From Immersiella caudata (Eukaryota; Ascomycota; Sordariomycetes; Sordariales; Lasiosphaeriaceae): 64,000 nucleotides of DNA. Below the pieces are notes generated by a model. That model did not search any database, was not told the DNA's origin, and was given only the letters and a program-made list of their open reading frames with translations. This document shows, one piece after another, positions 9,241 through 19,959 of this stretch. Numbering within the stretch: position 1 is the stretch's first letter; every line of letters begins with the position of its first letter. The translations under genes and the position numbers were made by a program. The stretch is taken from positions 3,596,001-3,660,000 of the forward strand of contig JAULSU010000007.1 of the NCBI GenBank assembly GCA_030512335.1. The letters run 5' to 3'.

Positions 9241-11901
9241 TCAAATCGTCCGTTCCCCAGCGAGAACACCGCTATCCCAATCCTCCCTGACCCCTACCGG
9301 CTGCCTATGGGGAGTCCCCGGTTCAATCCCCTCAAGCTCCATCATGATATCATCCAAAGCACTTCCGATCTCCACCAACACGGTCCTCGTCTCTCCGGCC
9401 GTTCCGTCCACCATAATCTCCAGCCCTGGCACACGATCAACCAAAACCCCACCCTGATTCTCAACCGCCTGGATGAACTCCCACTCGGTACTCCACTGTG
9501 CTTCCTCCTCTGTGAATCCAAAGCATTTAACAAGCGGCCTCACCCACGGCTTTTCACCCCTTGCACCACCACTACAACCCCCGCACGGCAACACATCCTC
9601 CACATCCCCATCTCCTTCCTGGTCTTCAAGCACCGTTTCAATCTCCCCCTGCAAAACCCTCAACACATCCCTAACCGAAAAGTTCCAGCCCATATCTGCC
9701 ACCAATCTATCCAGCTCCGCTCCCCCATTTCCGCTCCAAGATATCTCAACCACACTCTCCGCACTCTCTGCGGCTGTGATTCCAGCCAACGCCGCACCCT
9801 TCCCATTTTCCGCGAGCAGCATGTCGAACTCATACTCTTCCTCCCCATCCTGCAGGTCCGACAAGCGCTGACTAGCATCCAACAAAGCCTCATCAAAACT
9901 CCACCACGACAACCTCCTCCTCTTCAGCATCGCCGACGGTACCTCCACCTGTCCTCTATCCTGCAGATACTCCCCCAACGTATCAAAAACAGCCTCATAC
10001 CTCCCCTCCAACTCCTCTGCCCTCCCCATTCCAAGTCCAACTTCACTCGTCAAACTCTCCATCGCCTCTGCGATTCCCAACACTTCAAGACTGACATCCC
10101 CTTCCATTCTTTTGCGCACTTCACGGCGAAGAAGCAACACCCCGAGGACATCCCCGGTGATCTCCTCCGTGCGGACTCGATTCGAACGTGAAGAAGAAGA
10201 AGAAGAAGAAGAAGAAGAAGAAGATGATGATGATGATGAAGAAGAGATATACCGCCCCCAAGCAACCTCCCACCCCCCCGCCAGGGCCCTCAGCGCACGC
10301 AACGCCGTATCCCCGCCTAGGAGACGAAGGATGAGGATTAAACCCCTCCGGATACGATGCCACCGTGACAAAACCGCGCGGAAGCAAGCTGTGCACAACG
10401 GGGTCCCAGAGAGCGGAGGCCAAGGGATGGACAAGGAGGGTGAAGTCGGTGACCAGAGAGGTTGTCCTGAGGGTAATACCCAGGGTAGGGTTGGGAAAAG
10501 GGGCGGGATGGCGGATTCGGGGGAGGGCGCGGAGGATCTTTGGAGTTGTTGGGGGGGTACGGGAGAAGGTAGAGGGTGCGGGTGGGGGTACTCGTCCCAG
10601 ACTTCGAGGTCGGATAGGGGGGAGGTAGCGGATACGGAGCGCTTTCGGTTGCGAGCCTTTTGTCGTTTAGACTGTCGCTTTGGAGGAGGGGCTTTGGATT
10701 TGCGTCTTGAGAGGAAGGCGGATGGGGGTTTGTTGGTAGGGCTGTGGCTTCGTGTTCGGGTGGAGATGGGCGGTAGAGGAGAATCTGGCGCAGGGAAAAG
10801 GAGGCCGTGGGCGTAGACCATGCCTTCGACGGGAGATGGAATTTTCGGGTTAGTTTTAGCTGATTTGGCGGTGGACTTCACGGAGACGGCTTTGGCGATG
10901 GCTTTGCGACCTGTAGCTTTTTGCTGAGTCCGAGGAAAGGGGAAAGGAGACTTCGGCAGCGTTGTGGTTGGCTCTTCGTCGTCGAGGATGTCGATGTCAA
11001 AGTGGACGTGACGCTCGAGAGCCGTCTTACTTGCGCCCGGTCCCTTTGCGCGTGGTGCGACTGTTATGGATTTCCAAGTCTTTTTAGCCTGGGAACCGCT
11101 GGATTTCGTGACATCGGAACCTGCCTTCAAGGATGACTTTGCTGGTGTGGTCGCAACTGTCTTGGACTTTGGGTTCGGCGCTGATGTCTTTTTTGCTGGC
11201 GTCTTCTTTGCGGATGCCTTCTTTACGGGCGTGATCGCAGTTTTCTTGCCCTTAGGAGCCGGTGTTGGTGTAAGCGGGGACGACTTGCTACCGGCTGCCC
11301 TGCCTGCTGTGCGACGAGTGACACGGGGAGGCGTAGCTTGGAACTCGTCATCGCTGGACGTATCGGAGTCCGCTGGAGCGGCGGCACGCTTCCGGTTTGG
11401 CGTCTTCAGAGTCTTCGGCGTCTTTGTCTTTGATTTCTTGGCTGGGGGAGCATACTCCGATTCAGAGGTGATATCAATGACTGACTCCCGCTTGCGCTTG
11501 GCAGCCATGTTGGCTTTTGCAGCCGTTGCGTCAACATTGGCCGTTCCAGCGGTAGATGCCTCGCCGATCTCATCAGCCGTGGTCATTTTCTTTCCGGCTT
11601 CGCGAGCTGTCACGGTCTTTTTCGTCTTCTTTGGGGCTGTTGGTGTGGATTTCGGTGTGCTTTTCTTGGAAGGAGTAGACTTCGCTCTCGAGGAAGGAGT
11701 CTCATGCAACTGTCTCGAAGACGACGAAGAGCTAGGATAGCTCCTCCCAAGGACGGGATGGAGCCTGATCTTCCTGGCGAGAATCTTTTTGGCGAGAAGG
11801 ACGGCCGTGTCTTCAGTGACTTCGCCATTCTCAATTTCTTCGGATTCCTCGGGCGAGAGAAGGTCGGAAAGTGAAAATCGAATCTCGTCGTTAGACTCCA
11901 T
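9241..11901 (-). CDS. Large basic, low-complexity protein of unknown function
   Basis: A single uninterrupted ORF of 886 residues; the ATG at 11901 has a good context (CAAAATGG). I do not recognise the family. Residues 1-50 are acidic then Leu/Lys-rich (SLSDLLSPEE). Residues 65-350 are rich in Lys, Thr and Pro with histone-tail-like SPKK/TPKK repeats, which suggests DNA or chromatin binding. VIDITSESE at 141-149 fits a SUMO-interacting motif, and PPAKKSKTK just after it looks like a nuclear localisation signal. A serine homopolymer sits near 555-575. The last ~300 residues are less repetitive, with acidic helical segments and a CGGC pair near 773-776. A nuclear, chromatin-related role is only inferred. 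Several long ORFs on the opposite strand are composition shadows. Confidence 0.65.
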   Translation of the reverse strand: MESNDEIRFSLSDLLSPEESEEIENGEVTEDTAVLLAKKILARKIRLHPVLGRSYPSSSSSSRQLHETPSSRAKSTPSKKSTPKSTPTAPKKTKKTVTAREAGKKMTTADEIGEASTAGTANVDATAAKANMAAKRKRESVIDITSESEYAPPAKKSKTKTPKTLKTPNRKRAAAPADSDTSSDDEFQATPPRVTRRTAGRAAGSKSSPLTPTPAPKGKKTAITPVKKASAKKTPAKKTSAPNPKSKTVATTPAKSSLKAGSDVTKSSGSQAKKTWKSITVAPRAKGPGASKTALERHVHFDIDILDDEEPTTTLPKSPFPFPRTQQKATGRKAIAKAVSVKSTAKSAKTNPKIPSPVEGMVYAHGLLFPAPDSPLPPISTRTRSHSPTNKPPSAFLSRRKSKAPPPKRQSKRQKARNRKRSVSATSPLSDLEVWDEYPHPHPLPSPVPPQQLQRSSAPSPESAIPPLFPTLPWVLPSGQPLWSPTSPSLSIPWPPLSGTPLCTACFRAVLSRWHRIRRGLILILRLLGGDTALRALRALAGGWEVAWGRYISSSSSSSSSSSSSSSSSSSRSNRVRTEEITGDVLGVLLLRREVRKRMEGDVSLEVLGIAEAMESLTSEVGLGMGRAEELEGRYEAVFDTLGEYLQDRGQVEVPSAMLKRRRLSWWSFDEALLDASQRLSDLQDGEEEYEFDMLLAENGKGAALAGITAAESAESVVEISWSGNGGAELDRLVADMGWNFSVRDVLRVLQGEIETVLEDQEGDGDVEDVLPCGGCSGGARGEKPWVRPLVKCFGFTEEEAQWSTEWEFIQAVENQGGVLVDRVPGLEIMVDGTAGETRTVLVEIGSALDDIMMELEGIEPGTPHRQPVGVREDWDSGVLAGERTI
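10191..10245 (+). repeat. (AAG)n/(ATG)n trinucleotide microsatellite
   Basis: About eleven AAG units pass into five ATG units and back to AAG on the plus strand. Read on the coding minus strand the tract gives polyserine in the 886-residue protein. A pure run of this length should be length-variable. Confidence 0.85.
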
Positions 11902-12529
11902 TTTGACGGTGCAGTGGCGAACAGTGTTGGTGGTACGAATAATGATGTCCCAGATTGGCCTTTGAATTGCTCACGCTCGTGAATCCCGTGAGACATCTGG
12001 ACGGAAATCAGTGGTAAAAGTCAATTTCGGCGCCTTTGTCACCTCTCCTCGTGGCCGTTTCTGGTTCCTGTGCGATGCCAGCACGAGCTTTACCTCTCTT
12101 TGCGGAATCCGAGACAAAGACCACCAACATCAGCCTCCCCAATGCGTTGTCAGCATTCTCAACCCACACCCAACGCTTCTGAAAGAATCCAAGAATAGTT
12201 GTAAATGCATATTTATTTTTGTTGCGGAGCCCTCTATGGTAGTTTCCCACAAGCCCCTATTTTCTGATCCTTTGCTGTGGTATCTTTGATCTATGCACAT
12301 TCATGCACACTGACAACCCAAAAGCCAAAACAAAGGAGATAGTTGCTGTGAGAAATATCTAACAAACTGTGGTATCATGATAAAGCAAATCGGCCGTCCC
12401 AAAATGCAAACAGAATGAAGCAGCAGAAACGCCACGCCTCGCCTCACCATATCCAATCATCGAACTTCCTCGGGGTATCCTCCTCTTGAGACAAGTAAAA
12501 GAAAAGAAGTGAGCGTTTCAGTATCAATC
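11902..12529. other. Intergenic: promoter of 886-residue gene and 3' region of flotillin
   Basis: Both flanking genes are on the minus strand, so this holds one promoter and one 3' UTR. The stretch is AT-richer than its neighbours. No ORF or RNA gene is supported. Confidence 0.55.
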
Positions 12530-14148
12530 TTACTGCAGATGCTTTCCGTTGGTCTTGGGCGCGGCCCCTGACTGGGCGGTCGCGTTGGCGAGGGTACCGA
12601 ACTGCCACTCGGGGAGGGTGATGCCCGTCTGCTCGTTGATGGTGGTCATGAGTGGTGGGAGCATTTGGTAGATGTTGCGCATGGTGGCCACCCCGCCTTG
12701 GTTGCCAGCGCCCTGAGCATCGCCGCCGGCGCCGGCCTCAGCGCCCGTGTTCCAGATCGAGATCTTGGGCTGGAGACCGTTGATGGCCGCGCCGTTGGCC
12801 TTGGCGAGCTCGACGTATGTGCCCTTCTCGATCATCATGTACTGCATGAGACCGGCAGGGCCACCGAAGGCCTGGCCCAGCTTGCCGTAGGCCTCAGCCA
12901 TGGCGGCCATACCCTCGGCCTCCTTGAGCTTGAGCTGGAGATCAGCCTCGGCCTTCTTCGTAGCGGCGAATGCGAAGGCCTCAGCGTCTGCCTTGGTCTT
13001 GTAAGCTGCAGCATCAGTCTCGACCTTCATCTTGTAGGTTCCGGCGTCGGTCTGCTGCTTCTCACGCTCGAAGTTGGCCTTGGCCTCGGCCTCGATCTCG
13101 TAGGCGTGGGCATCAGCGGCCTGCTGCTTGGCTTCACGAGCGATGGTAGCCTTGACGACATCGGTGGCACGCAGGCGTTCGACCTCAGCTGCGGCACGCT
13201 TGATTTCGACCTCCTTCTTCAACTCCTCGTCCTGAGCCTCAGTCCTGCGCGAGGCGGCGATGCGGGACAGCTCGACATCGCGGTTGAGCTCGGTCTTGCG
13301 GGTGGCAAGGATGGCCTCGGCCTGCGCGCGCTCGATATCACGCTCCGTCTTCTGGACGGCCGTCTCGGCGTTGATCTTGGCAATCTCACGGTCTTGCTCA
13401 CCCTTGCGCTGGGCCTCGCCGACGTTACCACGGAGCTGAGCGGCGGCCACGTCAATTCTCGCCTGGTTTGTAGCACCCTCGTGGGCCTTTCGGCTGAGGG
13501 ACTCGAAATAGATGGAGTTGGGAGCATCCTTAAGCTCCTTGACGTTCGCGTTGTAGATCTTCAGGCCGAACTGGTCGAGTTCGCTCTGAATGTTGCGGAA
13601 GATGCGGCGCTTGAACACCTCGCGCTCGGTGAAGATCTCCTCCATGGTCATGCTGGACACCAGTACGCGCGTCTCACCCTCGATGATGCCCTTGACAATG
13701 TTCTCGAGAAAGGTGTTATCCTTATCCTTGCTGCCCGAGTCGGCCAGAAGCATGGCGTACTTCATGAGGGAGTCCCCACGGTCCTCGCGTCTGATGTCGT
13801 GGAGATCGTCATCGCCGTCCTGAGCGCCGGCATCCTCTTGATCGTGCGGTGCGCCCTTGGTGTTAGCACCTCGTTGGTTGACATCAGGACCGATTGTGAA
13901 GACGACGGGAAGCAAGAATTGGAGCTTTTCCTTGGTCATGGCCTGCAGGTTCATCCCATAATCATGGGGTTGCACGCTGAAGCGCATGCATCGCTGAAAG
14001 GGGAACACCCATGCTGCTTTGGTGATTTTGACTGCCGAAGTGTCAGTGATGCGCCAGAGAAGGGCTGCAGTGATGCCGTACCATTCTTGACGCCCATGCC
14101 AGTAATGGCAAGGTACTCGTCGGGAGCCGCGATCCTGTAGGAGGCCAT
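12530..14148 (-). CDS. Flotillin-like SPFH/PHB-domain membrane scaffold protein
   Basis: Exon 1 is 14148-14082, intron 14081-14032 (50 bp), exon 2 14031-12530; 522 residues. The splice joins GMGVKN to VKITKAAWVFPFQ, the conserved flotillin N-terminus. Residues 1-200 form the SPFH/band-7 domain (QPHDYGMNLQAMTKEKL, then the EGETRVLVSSMTMEEIF segment). Residues ~200-400 are a long Ala/Glu/Lys-rich coiled coil with the EA repeats typical of flotillins. The C-terminus is Gly/Ala-rich and ends in a short polar tail. Flotillins oligomerise on the inner leaflet of the plasma membrane or endosomes and mark sterol-rich microdomains; in moulds they help hyphal growth. There is no signal peptide or TM segment, as expected. 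A 491-residue ORF on the opposite strand is an artefact of GC-rich codons. Confidence 0.93.
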
Positions 14149-15799
14149 TGTGACTGATGTAGGGTGAAGGGGAGGTTGGTTGTGGTTGGCGACCTAAGCT
14201 GGACTTAGGAAGTTGGGTTGAGCGCGAATTCTAGAAAGAGGAAGGCGCGACGGGGAGGGGGGTGTTTTTATGGCAAGCGACCCTGACTGGTTCCGGCGTT
14301 ACCGATGAATGGACGTGACCCAGAAGTTTAATGTCAAGCGGAGATACAAGCAGCCACTGACCAAACAGTGACTAGAACGGAGATAAGATGAGATGTGATG
14401 TGGCGCCAAACACCGAGAGCGTTTGACTGGATGCAGATGATGCAGATGTGGAAGCAGGTGGCCAAATGAGGCGGCGGTTTGATATGTGATATATACCAAC
14501 TCTCTCATTCGATTGTCGCATTGAGTTCGCTGCTTCGGTGTCCAAGTTGATGCCAAGCATGCGAGCAATGGGGGCGCAGCCTCGCGAACCCCTCCCTTCA
14601 TGCCAATAGAACAGCCTGGTGGTCCTCGGCTGACCTGGAGCAGTTTAGCGGGGTTCTGCCTTGCGACACGGCCTTGTAGTTGGTGTGGCAGTGCGCTGAG
14701 GTGGAGATTGAAAGAGTGCCCAGAGCTTCCATCGCCCGTTCTCTGCAGGCTAATGCAACCGCTGCAAACCCCGTATTCGACAGCTTCCCTTTTTGCCCCT
14801 CAATAAATCTTGGGCATTGATCCGGCTGTTCGTTTGTTACGGACGCAAATTGTGAAGACAGGTGATTAGTGGCCAAAATGGTTGGGCCTGGTGGGCCTCC
14901 CGACTCGGTCTCGGATTTTGCATGCGCTGGGTCCGCGGAGGACGGGTAAGACGGCGTGACTTCCCCAGTTTCGCGTGCCGAGTTTCCACCAGAGCCGGGT
15001 ACCCCACTCCTTGTCGCCGCATTCAATACCGACGGCTGCCTCTGAGCACTGATTCAATCGGTGACAATATTCGGCGAGGCGTTTTGCGGGCGCTTTGTGA
15101 AGGTGAGGCCTGGCACCGCAGCCTCGACCGTTTCCGGCCTTGCAGTGCGATCGGCCTCCAACAGCGGTCCTCAGGGGCCGTCTAGCCACTGTTGACTCCA
15201 AGCCTTGCAAGGTTTAGCGCCTTCAGGCCGAGGTGATTGGGCGCCTTCAAACAAGCACGGGCCAAAACACTGCCTCAGCACGTGCCAAACGGCCCTGTCC
15301 TACCCCCGCACATGGCGACCCACGAGCGCCATACCGTTGCTCCAACTCGCCGTCCAAGACTACTTCATGAGGCGTAGGACTCATCGCCCAGTCGCTAAGG
15401 GGACATATCATTGCTCATCCCCCTTTGAGACCCGAGCCCGGAATAAAGGATTCATCGGAATGCGCCGGGCGCTGCAAGGGAACGCTGCAAACCCAGTTTG
15501 GGCAAGTGTCCTTCACAATCAGCCTCACGTGGGTCGATCATTCACCGCAGTATTGCTTGGGCCAGCAAACATTAACCAGACTTTCCGCAATCCACTCTCC
15601 CGTCCGCCTTGTCAAGCGCGCGTAACTAAGTGAACCTAGGGCCGCCAGAGCCTCGGGAATCCATCAGCAGGTCATCTGACCTCAAACTTCGGAGCCGCCG
15701 TCTCCATCTTCAACCTCACCCCGCAATTCCCTTGAAGATTCTCAAGAGCCCGCGCACCCAAGCGCAACACCACAGCTCATCCAACACTCAACGCCAGCT
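14149..15799. other. Divergent intergenic region, flotillin / PPxY protein
   Basis: 1.65 kb between divergently transcribed genes, containing both promoters. Several short ORFs occur on both strands, but none has a recognisable domain. Nothing else seen. Confidence 0.5.
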
Positions 15800-16888
15800 A
15801 TGGCTGAGTTCCTCTCCATCGTCGAGGACCTCGCCCTCACCGACAATAACAACGACCTCCCCCCTTCATACTCCGAATCCACCACCTCCTCCATCTCCCG
15901 CTCCGGCCTCCTCCGAAGCACCAATTCCTCCAATAACAACAACGACAACAACAACATCAACACCACCGCTGCCCCTCCCCACTCCGCAGCATTCCCCTTC
16001 ACCTCCCCCATCGCATCCCACCTCTCCTCCCTCCCTTCGCGCCTCCGCTCCGCCCAACAAGCCCACGCCAATACCCAAGCCGCCGCCGACCTCCAAACCA
16101 TCGACGCGCTCGTCCCCGCCATCGAAGACTTCCTGCGCGACCTATCGTCCAACCCATCCCGCGCCCCGCCTCCACTTGCAGAACTAACCCTCGTCCCTGC
16201 ATCCGCTGTCCCGCGTGGATGGGCGCTAACCGGTGCCGCAGAGCGGAGAAAGGAAGGCGAAGTGGTGCGTGTGGTACAGGTGCAGGGGATATCCCCCGCC
16301 TCCGGTAAAAAGGGAAAGGGGGATTCCAAGGGCAGTAGTGATAGGAAAGGGAAGGGGGAGAAGGATTCGTCGAGTTGGAACGCTAGGGGTAACGATGGTG
16401 ATGATGATGACGATGAGGGGTATACCTACACGGGTGCCCGCGGGGAGGGGTTCGATGAATGGGGGCGCTTTAACGACGGGGAGGACGATAGGATGAGCGA
16501 GCCTGGGGTGGGGACGTATTTCCGTGATGAGCGCATGGCGCGGAGGTTGGCGGGGTATTTGCAGCCGAAGCCAGAAGTGCACGTAGAGAGGAAGCAGATA
16601 CAGCAGGCGGTTGTGGAGTCGAAGAAGGAGAAGGGGTTTCGGTGGGGGAGGAAGAAGAGTGAGGGCTCGTCTTCGACTACGCTGTCGCCCCAGGTTGTGG
16701 CGCCGGCGGTGGAGAAGACGGAGAAGGGCTCGACTGTGGGGGGAGGACCTATTGTTCAGGGTGGTGATAGAGTGACTATGGTGGTGAGGGCGGACGAGGT
16801 GACGTTCCGGAAAGAGAACGACTTCGGTGTGTGGGAAGGGCGAACGGGTTACGGCATTGTAGTAAGGGTCCGGGTCAAGAAGCCCTGA
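15800..16888 (+). CDS. Conserved fungal protein with N-terminal PPSY motif, function unknown
   Basis: A single exon of 362 residues; the ATG at 15800 starts MAEFLSIVEDLAL. LPPSYSES near residues 21-28 fits a PPxY motif, the ligand of WW domains in Rsp5/Nedd4 ubiquitin ligases and their arrestin-like adaptors. An Asn-rich tract follows near 43-54. Residues ~65-150 look like an ordered helical domain. The middle is charged and disordered (Lys/Gly/Ser, then an Asp run near 200). The last ~40 residues, with TMVVRADEVTFRKENDF and FGVWEGRTGYG, look folded again. I do not recognise a named family. A role as a ubiquitin-ligase partner is inferred from the motif alone. Confidence 0.75.
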   Translation: MAEFLSIVEDLALTDNNNDLPPSYSESTTSSISRSGLLRSTNSSNNNNDNNNINTTAAPPHSAAFPFTSPIASHLSSLPSRLRSAQQAHANTQAAADLQTIDALVPAIEDFLRDLSSNPSRAPPPLAELTLVPASAVPRGWALTGAAERRKEGEVVRVVQVQGISPASGKKGKGDSKGSSDRKGKGEKDSSSWNARGNDGDDDDDEGYTYTGARGEGFDEWGRFNDGEDDRMSEPGVGTYFRDERMARRLAGYLQPKPEVHVERKQIQQAVVESKKEKGFRWGRKKSEGSSSTTLSPQVVAPAVEKTEKGSTVGGGPIVQGGDRVTMVVRADEVTFRKENDFGVWEGRTGYGIVVRVRVKKP

Positions 16889-17137
16889 TGCAGCAACGGT
16901 GGCTAGGGACTGAGAACCCCTTTAGTGAACATATCGAGATGAGACTTCGCATAGGACGCGGACCGGTCGGAGGAGTTCAATGTTGCATATTGCCTTTTTC
17001 TATGTCTATGCCTAAGAATTATTTCCAAGAAGACAAACCGAACGCTCATGTCTTATCTCTTACGCATTTCGAATCGCCATGAATGAGAAGAGAGCCCAAG
17101 AACGGGGCCGATGACATCAAAACTTGAGGCGGTTGGC

Positions 17138-19959
17138 TCAACCAAAGCGTATGCCTTTCGTTGGCTCCCACGTCCCCTTGACCGGTGGGTTTGCGCCGCC
17201 TTGCTCCCCAGGGTTTGCCCCCGCGCTGGGTGATGGGGCAAATTTGATGGCCATGCCGGGCATCCACGTCCCCTGCATGTTGGCGACAGGTGCGAGAGGA
17301 GTCATCGGTTTGGGTTGCTGCTGCGCCACGTTGTCCGCCCAGCTTTGTATCGGCGCTTCGACGGGCGGGTTGTGAAACGACTGCCGGATCGGCTGCGGTT
17401 GGGGCTGATAGTAGGAGCTCGGGTTTGGGGGCGCGAAGGATTGGGCAGGCGGAACGGGGCCCGGGGCTGGGCTGATGGTCATGGAAGCCAGAGGCGGCAT
17501 GTAAATCTCACTAAAGACTCGTCAGTTGGAGGTCACATCAAACACCCAGCTTGCACTTACTCTTCAAGGCTCCGGGCATCCTTCCGCCTCTCGTTCACCC
17601 AATGCCTGGCCTGGTTCCGGAACTGCTCCACGATCTGGCTAAGATCGTTGTAGAACTTCCTGCCGACTTCAATGTTGCTGACGATCTCCTTGTACTTGTA
17701 GTACGCATTGTCGAGCCGCTGGAGCGCCTTCTCACGCTCAACATTGCCTCCAGCGGTGCTCTTCTTTTGTGCTTCAAACTCGCGGTTCGCCCGCTCCACT
17801 TCGGTCATAGCCTTGTCCTGATCCGCGCGCTCCTTCTCGAGGCCCTCGAGGTCGGCTTCGTAGAGGGAGTCCAGCCTCTTCTCAAAGAAGTCTTCAAAAT
17901 GAGCTGGCACAATTGCTGTACTGGGATACGTTCGCTCCAGACGAGCAGCCTCGGCGAGAATGTCGCTCTTGATGTCGTCAGCACGACTCTTGTTCTTCAA
18001 GGCTTCAACCCGTTTCCTTCGCCTGGATTCAAGACGCAGCACGTCGTTGTAAGCGCCCCTTAGCCGACCAAGCGCTGGTTTCAGGGACTCGGGGATCTCT
18101 GTCCTGCGGCTGTTGGGGATGTAGTCTATCATGCTCCTGTCCGGGCCAGCGAGGACGGCGAGTGTATCCTTGACTGCCTCGAATTTCTGTCGCACAACGC
18201 CGTCACTAGATGTGCTGGATGCGAAATACCCTTCGATCTCGGCAGCTTGATTCCATAGTTTCGCGCCCCCATCGCGGCTTGGGTCGGCTCGGGATTCAGG
18301 GCGGGTCCAAACGCGCGTACCATGCTTCACCCTCATCGTGTTGTCTTCCTCTTCCTCCGCTATTAGTAGCGCCTTCCCTTCATCGAACACAGCTCGGTCG
18401 CTCGAGCACAGCTTCTCAATGTCCGCGAATCCACGCTGAAGCCTATTCAGCGCATCCGCTTGTCGAATCTCCTCCGCATGCTGGACTAGTGTTCCCGGGA
18501 GACCCAGCGGCTTTTCCAGTGCCTGGAGTGAGCCCGGAAGATTCAGGCTCGAGAGGATCTCATGAAGCTTGTCTGTCAGCGTCTCCAGCTCGGCGATGAT
18601 GCTGTTGTTTACCAGCCGATCGCGTCGCTCCTCGTAGATCGAAACAGCCACATGCACAGCGAAAGGGACGAGCTTCGTGAAGAGAGCCGGCCCGAACTCT
18701 GCGTGGTCGCCGAAGAACTTATACGGCTCAGCGACTTCAGGCGGGACGCGGGCAACCGCCATGTTCGCTCGGTCGAGGATCTTCAGTTCAGACTTGGGAG
18801 GGACCGCCTCTTCGACCGTGTCAGCAAAAGATCATAGAAGAGACACACTTGGCACTCACGCAGGTAGATTACATCGTTATCCCTCTCTGCTCGTTTCAGA
18901 TCTTCCTCTACCCGCTTCTTCAAGCCGTGGAGGTCGTCGACGACGGCTTTGCTGAGGTATCCACCCTTGGCCTCCTTCAACCCCTGGTTGACACAGGCAA
19001 CGGCATCCGTCAACCGCGCCACCTCTTCGCCGTACTTTCTCTTCTCAAGACAGTCACAGGCGGCTCTGTATTGCGCGGCGGCGGCAAAGTGGTGGTGTTT
19101 GGCGCTCATGTGGTGTATCCAAGCCGAGCTAATGGCCTCGCTCCTGGTGGCCGCCTCCCCTGCCAGATTATACAAATCCGAGACACGGGCAGCCAACCTG
19201 GCAATGGACGCATCTTTGTATCCATCCATGACCGCCTTCATCCAGAAACACTCCTGGCTCTGCGCGAGCAGGAGTTGTATCAGCGATTCAAGGGTGGCCT
19301 CGTCCATATCGTCTGGTGGGTTCGCCATGCGAAGCTCCGGCAGCACGTTCGTCTTCATGTGCGTCAGGACGCCGGCTGCCTGGGAAAACCAACTTGCGGC
19401 CATCTTCAGACCCTCGGTCGCGCTCCGGTTGGAGGAAACGGCGAGTTGCGAATAGAGGGCAGCAAGGTTGTAGAGGATGTTCATCAGCTCGTACTTCAGG
19501 TTGTTCTGCACAAGCGGGTGTTCCGTGTTGTAACCGAGTGCGGGATACCAGGTAAAATCGGCGCCAATCTGTAAATGCCATATGCGCTTTGGTTAGCTAT
19601 GGGTCGCGCGTCGTGAGGTTGGTTTAGGGGTCGCGCTCACATCGATGGGGAATTTGCCCCCAATCCACACGAGTTGGCCGGCGTAGACTTGTAGTTTCTT
19701 GATGCCACTCTGGTGAACCTCGCGCACGTTCACGGCGTCGCGGCGCAAGGTGTCGATAACATCGAGGTCATGGCGGAACATGTCGGGGTGTTGGTCATAC
19801 TTCTTGGAGATGTACTGTTGGATCGGCGTCGCGAGCGACATTTGCGTCGACTTCCGGAATGGAAGCGATAGGACGTTGGAGCTGCATCGTCGCCGTTAGC
19901 TTTTCGTTCACCTCGGGTCCGAGCCGCCGCTCCCATGACGGCAGCACTTACGTCGCCAT
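17138..19959 (-). CDS. palA: PalA/Rim20, BRO1-domain scaffold of the alkaline-pH (PacC) pathway
   Basis: Five exons: 19959-19952 (only 8 nt), 19881-19641, 19568-18860, 18809-17561 and 17510-17138, giving 859 residues. The tiny first exon is supported because it restores MATSNVLSLPFRKSTQMS, the PalA start as I remember it. The BRO1 domain (about 1-370) has YDQHPDMF, AQ/GQLVWIGGKFP, GADFTWYPALGYNTEH and LAQSQECFW. A V-shaped coiled-coil domain (about 380-720) follows. The tail (about 740-859) is Pro/Gln-rich and ends TKGIRFG. PalA binds ESCRT-III Vps32/Snf7 at endosomes and YPXL motifs in PacC, allowing its proteolytic activation at alkaline pH; Rim20 is the yeast counterpart. Bro1/Vps31 is a weaker alternative, but the N-terminus and length favour PalA. 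The introns of 50-72 bp have clear donors. Confidence 0.93.

Noticed and set aside
11066..11740. 224-codon plus-strand ORF opposite the 886-residue gene
   Set aside because: Phe/Val/Ala-rich composition mirrors the Lys/Thr-rich coding strand; no start context or domain.
12665..14140. 491-codon ORF on the plus strand opposite flotillin
   Set aside because: Exact antisense of a well-supported flotillin gene; its Leu/Gly/Val-rich product is what GC-rich coiled-coil codons give in reverse. No domain.
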